Source: Terrabacter terrigena
Lineage (GTDB): Bacteria; Actinomycetota; Actinomycetes; Actinomycetales; Dermatophilaceae
DNA: 64,000 nucleotides
Assembly: GCF_042676085.1 (NCBI RefSeq)
Contig: NZ_JBHTKH010000020.1
Span: 1-64,000, forward strand
Reading direction: 5' to 3'
How positions within the stretch are numbered: position 1 is the first letter of the stretch; each line of letters begins with the position of its first letter. The notes beneath the pieces were generated by a model. That model was not told the origin of the DNA and made no database searches. It was given only the letters and a program-made list of their open reading frames with translations. This document shows positions 7,639 through 15,937 of this stretch, piece by piece. The translations under genes were made by a program, and so were the position numbers.

Positions 7639-8322
7639 GTGGGACCGACAACCGTGACACCGGACCTCGACCTCATTTGGTCGGAGGTCGACGACCAGCG
7701 CCTGCGCACGGTGGCGATGCTCGAAGGGCTCACCGACGACCAGTGGGACCACCCATCGCTCTGCGAGGGGTGGACGGTGCGCCATGTGGCCGCACATCTC
7801 ACCCTCCAGCGGCAGCACCTGGCCGACGTCGTCCGCTTCATGGCCGCCCACCCGAGCCTGCTCCGGGCGGGCAGCCTCAACCGGATGATCGACCGCACGG
7901 CGCGGCTGCAGGCGGCCCTGCCCACCGACGAGATCATCAACCTGATCCGGGCCGGCATCGGGTCGCGGCGGCACAACTCGTTCATCGCGCCGGCCGGAAG
8001 CCTGTCGGACACTCTCGTGCACGCCCAGGACATCGCCCTGCCGCTCGGCATCGAGCTGGAGATGCGACCGGTGGCGGCCCGCATCGCCGTCGACCACATC
8101 TATGCGACGCGCCACGGGTGGACGGGCTCGGTCTTCCGGCAGCTGCCGCTCGACGGCTACCGCCTCGTCGCGACGGACGTCGACTGGTCCGCGGGCGCCG
8201 GCCCGCGGGTCGCGGGACCCGCCGGCGCCCTCCTGCTCCTCGTCACGGGTCGGCGGATCGCGCTCGCCCGACTCGAGGGCGACGGTGCCGCCCAGCTCAA
8301 GATGCAGGCACAGCCCGCCTGA
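7639..8322 (+). CDS. DinB-fold protein, mycothiol-dependent maleylpyruvate isomerase family
   Basis: 227 aa. The N-terminal region matches the DinB/MPI metal-binding domain of actinobacteria: CEGWTVRHVAAHL with His near 49 and 53, and a third ligand in LVHAQDIALPLG near 128. Members use mycothiol as cofactor or partner; most have no assigned substrate. GTG 7639 is preceded by GAGAAGGGGATC, a good ribosome-binding site. It sits downstream of the marR gene in divergent orientation and may be its target. It could equally be an uncharacterised mycothiol S-transferase; maleylpyruvate isomerase activity itself is not supported by context. Confidence 0.8.
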   Translation: MGPTTVTPDLDLIWSEVDDQRLRTVAMLEGLTDDQWDHPSLCEGWTVRHVAAHLTLQRQHLADVVRFMAAHPSLLRAGSLNRMIDRTARLQAALPTDEIINLIRAGIGSRRHNSFIAPAGSLSDTLVHAQDIALPLGIELEMRPVAARIAVDHIYATRHGWTGSVFRQLPLDGYRLVATDVDWSAGAGPRVAGPAGALLLLVTGRRIALARLEGDGAAQLKMQAQPA

Positions 8323-8432
8323 CGGCATACGCGCTCGGGTGTGGCGACGGCAACGCCGGACATCCCTTGCGCGCCGCAGGACTCGCGGGGTTGGGTGTGG
8401 GTGAACCGTCCACGGCCGCACGGAGGCACCCG

Positions 8433-10073
8433 ATGACCGACGTTCTCGACACCCTCGACGCCACGCTGTCGCACACGCGGGGCGAGACCGAGCCGCCTCT
8501 CATCGAGCAGACGATCGGCGACAACTTCGACTCCACCGTGGCGCGCTTCGGCGACCGTGAGGCGCTGGTCGACGTCACGCAGGGGAGACGCTGGACGTAC
8601 GCCGCCCTGCAGGCCGACGTGGACCGGCTCGCTCGGGCGCTGCTGGCAGTGGGGGTCGCCACGGGGGACCGCGTCGGCATCTGGGCGCCGAACTGCTCCG
8701 AGTGGACGTTGGTGCAGTACGCGACGGCGAAGATCGGGGCCATCCTCGTCAACATCAACCCCGCCTACCGGGCACACGAGCTGCAGTACGTCCTGGGCCA
8801 GGCCGGCATCTCGACCCTCATCGCCGCGGAGTCGTTCAAGACGAGCAGCTACCGGCAGATGGTCGACGAGGTGCGCGACGAGGTGCCGGGGCTCGTTCGC
8901 GTCGTCTACATCGGCACGAGCGACTGGGACGACCTCATCGCGCGTGCCGACGAGGTGTCGGCCGACGAGCTGGCGCGGGTGCAGGCGGGGCTGTCGAACA
9001 CCGACGCGATCAACATCCAGTACACCTCTGGCACAACGGGATTCCCGAAGGGCGCCACCCTCAGCCACCGCAACATCCTCAACAACGGCTACTTCGTCGG
9101 CGAGCTCTGCGACTACACCGAGGCCGACCGGGTCTGCATCCCCGTGCCCTTCTACCACTGCTTCGGCATGGTCATGGGAAACCTCGCCTGCACGACCCAC
9201 GGCGCGTGCATGGTGATCCCGGCGCCGGGGTTCGACCCGGCCGCGACGCTGCGGGCCACCCAGGACGAGAAGGTGACCTCGCTCTACGGCGTGCCGACGA
9301 TGTTCATCGCCGAGTGGAACCTGCCCGACTTCGACAGCTATGACCTGTCGAGCGTGCGCACCGGCATCATGGCCGGATCCCCTTGTCCCGCAGAGCTGAT
9401 GAAGAAGCTGATCGCCGCGGGCATCGAGGAGATGACGATCTGCTACGGCATGACCGAGACGTCACCGGTCTCGACCCAGAACCGCACCGACGACACCTTC
9501 GAGCAGAAGGTCGGCACCGTGGGCCGGGTGGGGCCGCACCTGGAGATCAAGATCGCCGACCCGGTGAGCGGGAAGACCCTCCCGCGCGGTCAGGCGGGCG
9601 AATTCATGACGAAGGGCTACTCGGTGATGCTCGGCTACTGGGAGCAGCCCGACAAGACGGCCGAGGCCATCGACGACGGGTGGATGCACACCGGTGACAT
9701 CGGCGTCATGCACGACGACGGCTACGTCGAGATCACCGGTCGCATCAAGGACATGGTGATCCGCGGCGGCGAGAACGTGTACCCGCGTGAGATCGAGGAG
9801 TTCCTCTACACGCACCCCGACATCCTCGACGCGCAGGTCATCGGGGTGCCGGACGAGAAGTACGGCGAGGAGCTGTGCGCGTGGATCCGCATGAAGGACG
9901 GGGCGACTCCGCTCACGGCCGAGGCGGTGCGCGAGTTCTGCACGGGACGGCTCGCGCACTACAAGATCCCGCGCTACGTCGAGATCGTCGACGAGTTCCC
10001 GATGACGGTCACGGGCAAGATCCGCAAGGTCGAGATGCGTGAGACCACGGCGAAGAAGCTCGGTCTCGGCTGA
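8433..10073 (+). CDS. FadD-type fatty acid/acyl-CoA synthetase (AMP-forming)
   Basis: 546 aa, standard length. It activates a carboxylic acid with ATP to an acyl-adenylate, then forms the CoA thioester. Motifs in order: YTSGTTGFPKG (phosphate loop, near 195), YGMTET (A5, near 335), HTGDIG (A7 Asp near 425), GRIKDMVIRGGENVYP (A8 hinge, near 440) and TGKIRK, whose lysine near 532 completes the adenylate site. ATG 8433 follows CGGAGG. It resembles medium/long-chain ligases of the FadD35/AcsA-like group, but chain length cannot be read from sequence. Alternative: an aryl- or branched-acyl ligase. No beta-oxidation genes are adjacent. Confidence 0.9.
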   Translation: MTDVLDTLDATLSHTRGETEPPLIEQTIGDNFDSTVARFGDREALVDVTQGRRWTYAALQADVDRLARALLAVGVATGDRVGIWAPNCSEWTLVQYATAKIGAILVNINPAYRAHELQYVLGQAGISTLIAAESFKTSSYRQMVDEVRDEVPGLVRVVYIGTSDWDDLIARADEVSADELARVQAGLSNTDAINIQYTSGTTGFPKGATLSHRNILNNGYFVGELCDYTEADRVCIPVPFYHCFGMVMGNLACTTHGACMVIPAPGFDPAATLRATQDEKVTSLYGVPTMFIAEWNLPDFDSYDLSSVRTGIMAGSPCPAELMKKLIAAGIEEMTICYGMTETSPVSTQNRTDDTFEQKVGTVGRVGPHLEIKIADPVSGKTLPRGQAGEFMTKGYSVMLGYWEQPDKTAEAIDDGWMHTGDIGVMHDDGYVEITGRIKDMVIRGGENVYPREIEEFLYTHPDILDAQVIGVPDEKYGEELCAWIRMKDGATPLTAEAVREFCTGRLAHYKIPRYVEIVDEFPMTVTGKIRKVEMRETTAKKLGLG

Positions 10074-10240
10074 CCCCCGGCTGCGCAGCGTTCGGACACC
10101 GTCCCGGTTCAAGGCGATTCGTCACTCATGCGCGCAACACGTCGACGCCGACGGCGCGCTACCTGCCGCCCGGGGCTGCTCCCGCAGTAGGTTTCCGGAG
10201 GGACCGGTCGAGAAGGTCCGCAAACCATGAGGGGATTGAC

Positions 10241-11893
10241 ATGTCCGACACCGTCAAGCTGGTCGTGTGGATCGCGGTGGCTGTCATCGTCATCGGCATC
10301 ATCGTGTGGCTCTTCGTCAACGCCGGACGACGACGTGAGGTCGAGGCCCGCCGCTTCGAGGCCGGTGAGCTCCGGGCCAGGGTCGAGGAGCGCCGGCCGG
10401 AGGTCCAGGGGAGCCAGGACCGCGCGTCGGTCACCGCCGCCATGGCGGAGGACGCACGGGCCGAGGCCGAGCGCACGGCCGCCGAGGCCAAGCAGCGCGC
10501 CGACGAGGCCCGCCGCCTCGAGCAGCAGGCCGAGCAGCACCGGGCTGCTGCCGAGTCGGCCCGCGCAGAGCACGAAGGCCTCGAACGTGAGGCAGACCGC
10601 GTCGACCCCGACGTGCGCACGGACGACGCGGGCTACCGTCTCGACGACGACGGCAACCGCCTTCCCGGCCAGGAGGACCCCTCCCGACGGAGTGCGGCTG
10701 CAGCGGCCGGTGCTGGCGCGGCGGGCGCCGGTGCAGCGGTCTTCGCCGGCGACCACGACGAGGACGACGACGAGGACGACCTTGCCGACGCGGAGAACCC
10801 CTTCGCGCCGGCCGAGTCCGCCGCGGAGCCGGACGAGGCGGCGGAGGAGGCGCGGCCCAGCCGGTACGAGGAACCCGCCTGGGAGCCCTCGGACCCCGGC
10901 GTCGGGCACAGCCCTGACGCCACCGCCCAAGACACCACCCGCGAGGAGACCGCCCGCGAGGAGACCGCCCGCGAGGAGACCGCCCGCGAGGATGCCATCA
11001 GCGAGGAGACCGAGACGGTGGACGCCGGGTCTGGGTATGCGGAGGACGAGCCCGGCGAAGGCGGGGCCGACTCCGACGACACCATGGATGGTGACCCCGT
11101 GGACGAGCAGACGAACGACGAGCTGACGGCGCAGCAGACCTCCGACGCGGACGACGCGCCCGCATCGGAGAGCAGCGACTCGGCGACCGACACCCTCGAT
11201 GCCGGCACCGACGAGGGAGACCGCGACGACGGTGTCCCGTCGCAGGCGCAGGCCGCCGACGACGAGGACCGCGTGGACGTGCCGGCGCTCGCCGACCGGG
11301 ACGAGGTGGTGGCCGAGGGCGGGACCCCCGCTGGAGACCCCGGAGACCACCGGGGCCAGCCGTGGGCGACCACTCCCGGACAGCGAGGCCCGGGGGACTC
11401 CGAGGAGCCGGCCGACGAGGGAACCGACGTCGACATGGCCCCGCACTCGCACGAGAGCGACGAGGTCGAGTCCGTCGACGAGCCGGTCGGTTCGACCACC
11501 GAGGAGCCGCGCGGCCAGGAGGCCGAGCCGGCGACCGACGTCACCGAGGCCGCGTACCCCGGCGACGACGACGCCCGGACGGCCAGTGCGGAAGGCGGCG
11601 ACACGGCATACGCCGGCGGGTCGACGGACGAGAGCGCGCAGGAGGAGGCCTCGTCGTCGTCAGGCCGTCGGGTCTCGGCGTTCGACGAGGTCGTCGACGG
11701 TGGTTACGGCCTCGGCTCGGCAGCGCCGATCGGTGACGGGGCACAGCCCCTCGGCCACGCGGTCAAGGGCACCCGTGAGGGCACGACCTTCCTCGGCCCC
11801 GACGACGAGGGCTACGACGACAACGAGCCGGACGTCTGGTTCTACAACGAGGAGGCGGCCCGCCGGGCCGGCTTCACCAAGCGCGGCGAGTGA
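10241..11893 (+). CDS. membrane-anchored acidic protein with coiled coil and sunset-like C-terminal domain
   Basis: 550 aa. ATG 10241 follows GAGGGGATTGAC. Residues 5-27 form one TM helix with a short outside N-terminus. Residues 28-125 are an Ala/Glu/Arg-rich coiled coil. About 300 residues of very acidic, low-complexity sequence follow, including four TREE(T/D)A-like units. The last 70 residues carry GYGLGSAAPIGDGAQPLGH and PDVWFYNEEAARRAGF, resembling the sunset domain in proteins annotated as ArfC-like channel accessory proteins. The small ordered tail on a long acidic arm suggests a cytoplasmic or envelope tether. Function is unknown; ArfC kinship rests on memory of the motif. Confidence 0.7.
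   Translation: MSDTVKLVVWIAVAVIVIGIIVWLFVNAGRRREVEARRFEAGELRARVEERRPEVQGSQDRASVTAAMAEDARAEAERTAAEAKQRADEARRLEQQAEQHRAAAESARAEHEGLEREADRVDPDVRTDDAGYRLDDDGNRLPGQEDPSRRSAAAAAGAGAAGAGAAVFAGDHDEDDDEDDLADAENPFAPAESAAEPDEAAEEARPSRYEEPAWEPSDPGVGHSPDATAQDTTREETAREETAREETAREDAISEETETVDAGSGYAEDEPGEGGADSDDTMDGDPVDEQTNDELTAQQTSDADDAPASESSDSATDTLDAGTDEGDRDDGVPSQAQAADDEDRVDVPALADRDEVVAEGGTPAGDPGDHRGQPWATTPGQRGPGDSEEPADEGTDVDMAPHSHESDEVESVDEPVGSTTEEPRGQEAEPATDVTEAAYPGDDDARTASAEGGDTAYAGGSTDESAQEEASSSSGRRVSAFDEVVDGGYGLGSAAPIGDGAQPLGHAVKGTREGTTFLGPDDEGYDDNEPDVWFYNEEAARRAGFTKRGE
10941..10985 (+). repeat. 15-bp tandem repeat, three exact copies
   Basis: Unit GCGAGGAGACCGCCC at 10941, 10956 and 10971, with a degenerate fourth at 10986. 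It encodes the repeating REETA in the acidic protein and keeps frame, so copy number can vary without frameshift. Confidence 0.9.
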
Positions 11894-11947
11894 ACGAGCT
11901 GCCCGCGCCCGGCTGAAACCGTGGCGCGGGCACTCGACGTGCGCTCA

Positions 11948-11953
11948 TAGACT
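11948..11953 (+). promoter_or_regulatory. -10 box for leaderless argS
   Basis: TAGACT ends 7 nt before the argS ATG, so transcription should begin at or within a base of the start codon. No Shine-Dalgarno is present. Confidence 0.6.
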
Positions 11954-11960
11954 GGCCCGC

Positions 11961-13721
11961 ATGGTTTCACCGCTCGTCGCGCTCACGCCCAAGGTCCAGT
12001 CCGCGATCGCCGCCGCCCTCGGCGACGACTTCCGCGAGGCCGACCCGGTGCTGCGTCCGTCGCAGTTCGCCGACGTGCAGGTCAACGCCGCGCTGGCCCT
12101 GGCCAAGAAGGTCGGTATGCCGCCCCGTGAGGTCGCGTCGAAGATCGTCGACGCGCTCGAGCTCGACGGCGTGTGCGACAAGGTCGAGGTCAGCGGGCCC
12201 GGCTTCATCAACCTCACGTTCACGGACGCCTGGCTGGCGAGCCTGCTGCAGGAGGTCGAGGCCGACGAGCGCACCGGCGTCGCCCTCCAGCCGGCGCAGA
12301 ACATCCCGATCGACTACTCGGCGCCCAACGTGGCCAAGGAGATGCACGTCGGGCACCTGCGCACCACGGTCGTCGGCGACTCGCTGGCGCGCACGCTCGA
12401 GCACCTCGGACACCACGTCATCCGGCAGAACCACATCGGCGACTGGGGCACCCCCTTCGGCATGCTCATCGAGCACCTGCTCGACGTGGGCCGCGAGTCC
12501 GAGGAGGCCGACCTGCTCGTCAGCGACCCCAACGCGTTCTACCAGGCTGCGCGCGTCAAGTTCGACACGGCCGACAAGGCTGACCCGCCGGGTAGCGCCG
12601 GCGACTTCCACGTGCGTGCCCGCACCCGGGTGGTCAGGCTGCAGGCTGGTGACCCCGAGACGCTGAAGCTCTGGAACGGGCTCGTCGACCTGTCGAAGAT
12701 CTACTTCAACAAGATCTACTCGATGCTCGGCATCACCCTCACCGACGACGACCTCGCGGGCGAGTCGACCTACAACGACGCCCTGGCCGGCATCTGCGCC
12801 GAGCTCGAGGAGAAGGGCATCGCGACGGTCTCCGACGGCGCGCTCTGCGTCTTCCTCGACGGCTATACCGGCCGCGAGGGCAAGCCGGTGCCGCTCATCA
12901 TCCGCAAGTCCGACGGCGGCTACAACTACGGCACCAGCGACCTGGCGACGATCAAGCACCGCGTCGAGGACCTCAAGGCCGACCGGGTGCTCTACGTCAT
13001 CGGGGCTCCGCAGTCGTTGCACCTCAACATGGTCTGGGACACTGCGCGCAAGGCCGGCTGGCTGCCCGACGACATCGAGGTCGTCCACGTGCAGATCGGC
13101 AACGTGCTCGGCGACGACCGCAAGATCCTCAAGACCCGCTCCGGCAAGCCGCTGCGGCTGATGGCGCTGCTGGAGGAGGCCGTGGAGAAGGCCCAGGCGG
13201 TCATCGACGAGACCCGTCCCGAGCTCGACGACGCGACCCGGGCGACCATCGCGCGCCAGATCGGCATCGGCGCAGTGAAGTACGCCGACCTCTCCGTCGC
13301 GCACGACAGCGAGTACGTCTTCGACCTCGACCGCATGGTCGCGCTCACCGGCAACACGGGCCCGTACCTGCAGTACGTCGTCGCGCGCATCCGGTCGATC
13401 TTCCGCCAGGCCGGCCACGACCCGGCGGTGCAGCACGCGACGCTGCTGGTCCGCGAGCCGCACGAGCGGGCGCTCGCGATGCACCTGCTCGACTTCGGTG
13501 ACGTCGTGGCCGAGGTCGGCGCGACCTACGAGCCGCACCGGCTCGCGGGCTACCTGTTCGAGCTGGCCCAGACCTTCTCCGCGTTCTACGAGAACTGCCC
13601 GGTGCTCAAGGCCGACCGGGACGAGGTCAGGGAGTCGCGGCTCACCCTGTGCGCACTCGTGTTCCGCGTCATGACGACTGGCCTCGACCTTCTCGGCCTG
13701 GAGTCACCCGACCAGATGTGA
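11961..13721 (+). CDS. argS: arginyl-tRNA synthetase
   Basis: 586 aa, class I synthetase charging tRNA-Arg. Domain order fits the family: N-terminal Add-1 domain (about 1-95, VEVSGPGFINL), catalytic core with the HIGH-type signature HVGHLR near 129-134 in SAPNVAKEMHVGHLRTT, GDWG following, the Rossmann domain ending near KTRSGKPLRL, and the C-terminal all-helical DALR anticodon-binding domain (from about 465, including NTGPYLQYVVARIRSI). ATG 11961 has no Shine-Dalgarno, but TAGACT lies 7 nt before it, so the mRNA is probably leaderless. lysA or hom, common actinobacterial argS partners, are not here. Confidence 0.97.
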   Translation: MVSPLVALTPKVQSAIAAALGDDFREADPVLRPSQFADVQVNAALALAKKVGMPPREVASKIVDALELDGVCDKVEVSGPGFINLTFTDAWLASLLQEVEADERTGVALQPAQNIPIDYSAPNVAKEMHVGHLRTTVVGDSLARTLEHLGHHVIRQNHIGDWGTPFGMLIEHLLDVGRESEEADLLVSDPNAFYQAARVKFDTADKADPPGSAGDFHVRARTRVVRLQAGDPETLKLWNGLVDLSKIYFNKIYSMLGITLTDDDLAGESTYNDALAGICAELEEKGIATVSDGALCVFLDGYTGREGKPVPLIIRKSDGGYNYGTSDLATIKHRVEDLKADRVLYVIGAPQSLHLNMVWDTARKAGWLPDDIEVVHVQIGNVLGDDRKILKTRSGKPLRLMALLEEAVEKAQAVIDETRPELDDATRATIARQIGIGAVKYADLSVAHDSEYVFDLDRMVALTGNTGPYLQYVVARIRSIFRQAGHDPAVQHATLLVREPHERALAMHLLDFGDVVAEVGATYEPHRLAGYLFELAQTFSAFYENCPVLKADRDEVRESRLTLCALVFRVMTTGLDLLGLESPDQM

Positions 13722-13790
13722 GGCGGGTGCCGTCCCGGTCGCGGTGGCCGATTCCCTGCCAACCTGCACGGGAGGGAGGAGAGTCGGGAC

Positions 13791-14501
13791 ATGAGCGACT
13801 GGGACTTCACCGGCCTGAAGGCCACCTACGTCAACTGCACCCTGAAGAAGAGCCCCGAGCCGAGCCACACCCAGGGCCTGGTCGATGCCAGTGCTGCCAT
13901 CATGCGCGAGCACGGTGTCACGGTCGACGAGATCCGCTTCGTCGACCACGACGTCGCGACGGGCGTCTACCCCGACATGCGTGAGCACGGCTGGGAGAGC
14001 GACGCGTGGCCGGACCTCTACCCCGGAATCCTCGAGAGCCAGATCCTCGTGGTCGCGGGCCCGATCTGGCTCGGCGACAACTCGAGCATCACCAAGCGCT
14101 TCATCGAGCGGATCTACTCGCTCAGCGGCCAGCTCAACGAGAAGGGTCAGTACCTCTTCTACGGTCGGGTCGCCGGGTGCCTCATCACGGGCAACGAGGA
14201 CGGCATCAAGCACTGCGCGCAGAACGTGCTCTACAGCCTGCAGCACGTCGGCTACACGATCCCGCCCAACGCCGACGCCGGCTGGATCGGCGAGGCGGGC
14301 CCCGGGCCCAGCTACCTGGATCCCGGTAGCGGCGGCCCGGAGAACGACTTCACCAACCGCAACACGACGTTCATGACGTGGAACCTGATGCACCTCGCGC
14401 GCATGTTGCACGAGGCGGGCGGTGTGCCGGCCTACGGCAACCAGCGCTCGGCGTGGAACGAGGGCAACCACTTCGGCTGGCACAACCCCGAGTACCGCTG
14501 A
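13791..14501 (+). CDS. flavodoxin-like / NADPH-dependent FMN reductase family protein
   Basis: 236 aa. The flavodoxin-like fold is suggested by YVNCTLKKSPEPSHTQGL (FMN phosphate loop region, residues 13-30), ILVVAGPIWLGDNSSITKRFIER near 85-107 and GRVAGCLITGNEDG near 125. Such proteins bind FMN and move electrons between NAD(P)H and quinones or other acceptors. ATG 13791 has an excellent GGAGGGAGGAG ribosome-binding site. It follows argS by 69 bp and is convergent with the polyol operon. The redox partner is unknown. Confidence 0.8.
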   Translation: MSDWDFTGLKATYVNCTLKKSPEPSHTQGLVDASAAIMREHGVTVDEIRFVDHDVATGVYPDMREHGWESDAWPDLYPGILESQILVVAGPIWLGDNSSITKRFIERIYSLSGQLNEKGQYLFYGRVAGCLITGNEDGIKHCAQNVLYSLQHVGYTIPPNADAGWIGEAGPGPSYLDPGSGGPENDFTNRNTTFMTWNLMHLARMLHEAGGVPAYGNQRSAWNEGNHFGWHNPEYR

Positions 14502-14512
14502 CCGTCATCGTG

Positions 14513-15937
14513 TCAGGCGCCGCCGTGGGTGCGCCCGAGCAGGTCCTGGTAGCGCGCCACGACGGCTGCGTGCGCCTCGGCGTCACCGGCGGCGACGGCA
14601 TACTCCGAGTCGACGTCGAGCGACCAGGTGGGCGGGTCCTGCTCGCCTGAAAGGGCCCACGCGGCCTGACGGGCGGCCCCCACCCCGACGTACTCGGCCG
14701 GTGCCGGCACGACGACGGGCGCACGGAAGAGCCCGGGCGCGATCTCGCGCACCGCCCGCGACGCGGCTGCGCCGCCGATGAGCAGCACGCGGTCGACGGC
14801 GACGTCGTGCGCGCGCAGGGCGTCGACGCCCGCGACGAGGTTGCACAGCATGCCCTCGACCGCAGCACGGGCGAGGTTCTCGGGAGCCGAGTTGGAGCGT
14901 GTCAGCCCGCTGAGCGTGCCGGTCGCGTCGGGGAGGTCGGGGGTCCTCTCACCGTCGAGGTAGGGCAGCAGGCTCAGGCCGCCGGCGCCCGGAGAGGCCT
15001 GCAGCGCGAGACGGTCGAGCTCTGCGAGGTCCACGCCGAGCATCGACGCGGCCGCCGTCAGCACTCGTGCGGCGTTGAGGGTGCACATGAGCGGGAGGTG
15101 GTGGCCGGTCGCGTCGGCGAACCCGGCGATGGCACCCGTCTCGTCGCGGATCGCAGACCGGTGCGGCGTGAAGACGGTGCCGCTCGTGCCGAGGGAGACG
15201 ACGACGTCGCCCGGGTGCAGCGTCAGGCCGAGTGCCGCACCCATGTTGTCTCCGGTGCCTGCGGCGACCAACATGCCGTCCGAGGTGTGCCCCGCGGCCT
15301 CGTAGGGTTGGAGCACGCGCGGCACGGCGAGGTCGCGACCGAAGGCCCGCTCGAGCAGGTCGGGACGGTAGTCGCCGGTGGCCGCCGACCAGTAGCCCGT
15401 GCCCGAGGCGTCGCCCCGGTCGGTGGTCCATTGCTCGAACCCGTTGCCCTGCTGCAGGATCCGGCCTGTCAGCCAGTCGTGCGGCAGGACCACGCGCGCG
15501 ACTCGAGCGGCGTTCTCGGGCTCGTGCTGGGCAAGCCAGCGCAGCTTGGTCACGGTGAAGCTCGGCACGAGCACGAGACCCACGGCGTCGACCCAGGCCG
15601 AGGGCCCACCGAGCTCGTCCGTCAGGTCGCCGGCGGCCTGGGCGCTGCGCGTGTCGTTCCACAGCAGGGCGTCGCGCACCACCGCGTCGGTCTCGTCGAG
15701 CGCGACCATGCCGTGCTGCTGCCCGCCCACGGCGACGGCGGCCACCCCGTCGAGGATGCCGCCGCTGCTCGCCTGCTCGAACGCGTCCCACCACCGGTCC
15801 GGATGGACCTCCGTGCCGTCGGGGTGCGGCGCCCGGGCCGTTCGCACCACCGCGCCCGTCTCGGCGTCGCAGACGACGATCTTCGTGGACTGGGTCGAGC
15901 TGTCGACCCCGGCGACGAGGGTCTGGCCATCGGTCAC
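14513..15937 (-). CDS. xylB: xylulokinase (FGGY family)
   Basis: 474 aa. Phosphorylates D-xylulose to xylulose 5-phosphate, feeding the pentose phosphate pathway. N-terminal phosphate motif GVDSSTQSTKIVV, sugar-binding GGQQHGMVALD near 75 and the catalytic Asp in GTGDNMGAALGL near 230 fit the family; the C-terminal ATPase half contains LLIGGAAASRA. The GTG start at 15937 overlaps the upstream stop (GTGA), implying translational coupling. ATG 15958 would add seven residues. It is the last gene of the polyol operon, consistent with a dehydrogenase that yields xylulose from arabitol or xylitol. Fructokinase activity is a weaker alternative. Confidence 0.9.
   Translation of the reverse strand: MTDGQTLVAGVDSSTQSTKIVVCDAETGAVVRTARAPHPDGTEVHPDRWWDAFEQASSGGILDGVAAVAVGGQQHGMVALDETDAVVRDALLWNDTRSAQAAGDLTDELGGPSAWVDAVGLVLVPSFTVTKLRWLAQHEPENAARVARVVLPHDWLTGRILQQGNGFEQWTTDRGDASGTGYWSAATGDYRPDLLERAFGRDLAVPRVLQPYEAAGHTSDGMLVAAGTGDNMGAALGLTLHPGDVVVSLGTSGTVFTPHRSAIRDETGAIAGFADATGHHLPLMCTLNAARVLTAAASMLGVDLAELDRLALQASPGAGGLSLLPYLDGERTPDLPDATGTLSGLTRSNSAPENLARAAVEGMLCNLVAGVDALRAHDVAVDRVLLIGGAAASRAVREIAPGLFRAPVVVPAPAEYVGVGAARQAAWALSGEQDPPTWSLDVDSEYAVAAGDAEAHAAVVARYQDLLGRTHGGA

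Noticed and set aside
10109..11452. 447-codon leftward frame rich in Val/Gly/Leu
   Set aside because: Antisense shadow of the acidic membrane protein; its apparent repeats mirror the REETA repeat.
12127..12666. Ser/Arg-rich frames within argS, dnaX and elsewhere
   Set aside because: Out-of-frame translations of GC-rich codons; composition and lack of starts mark them as shadows.
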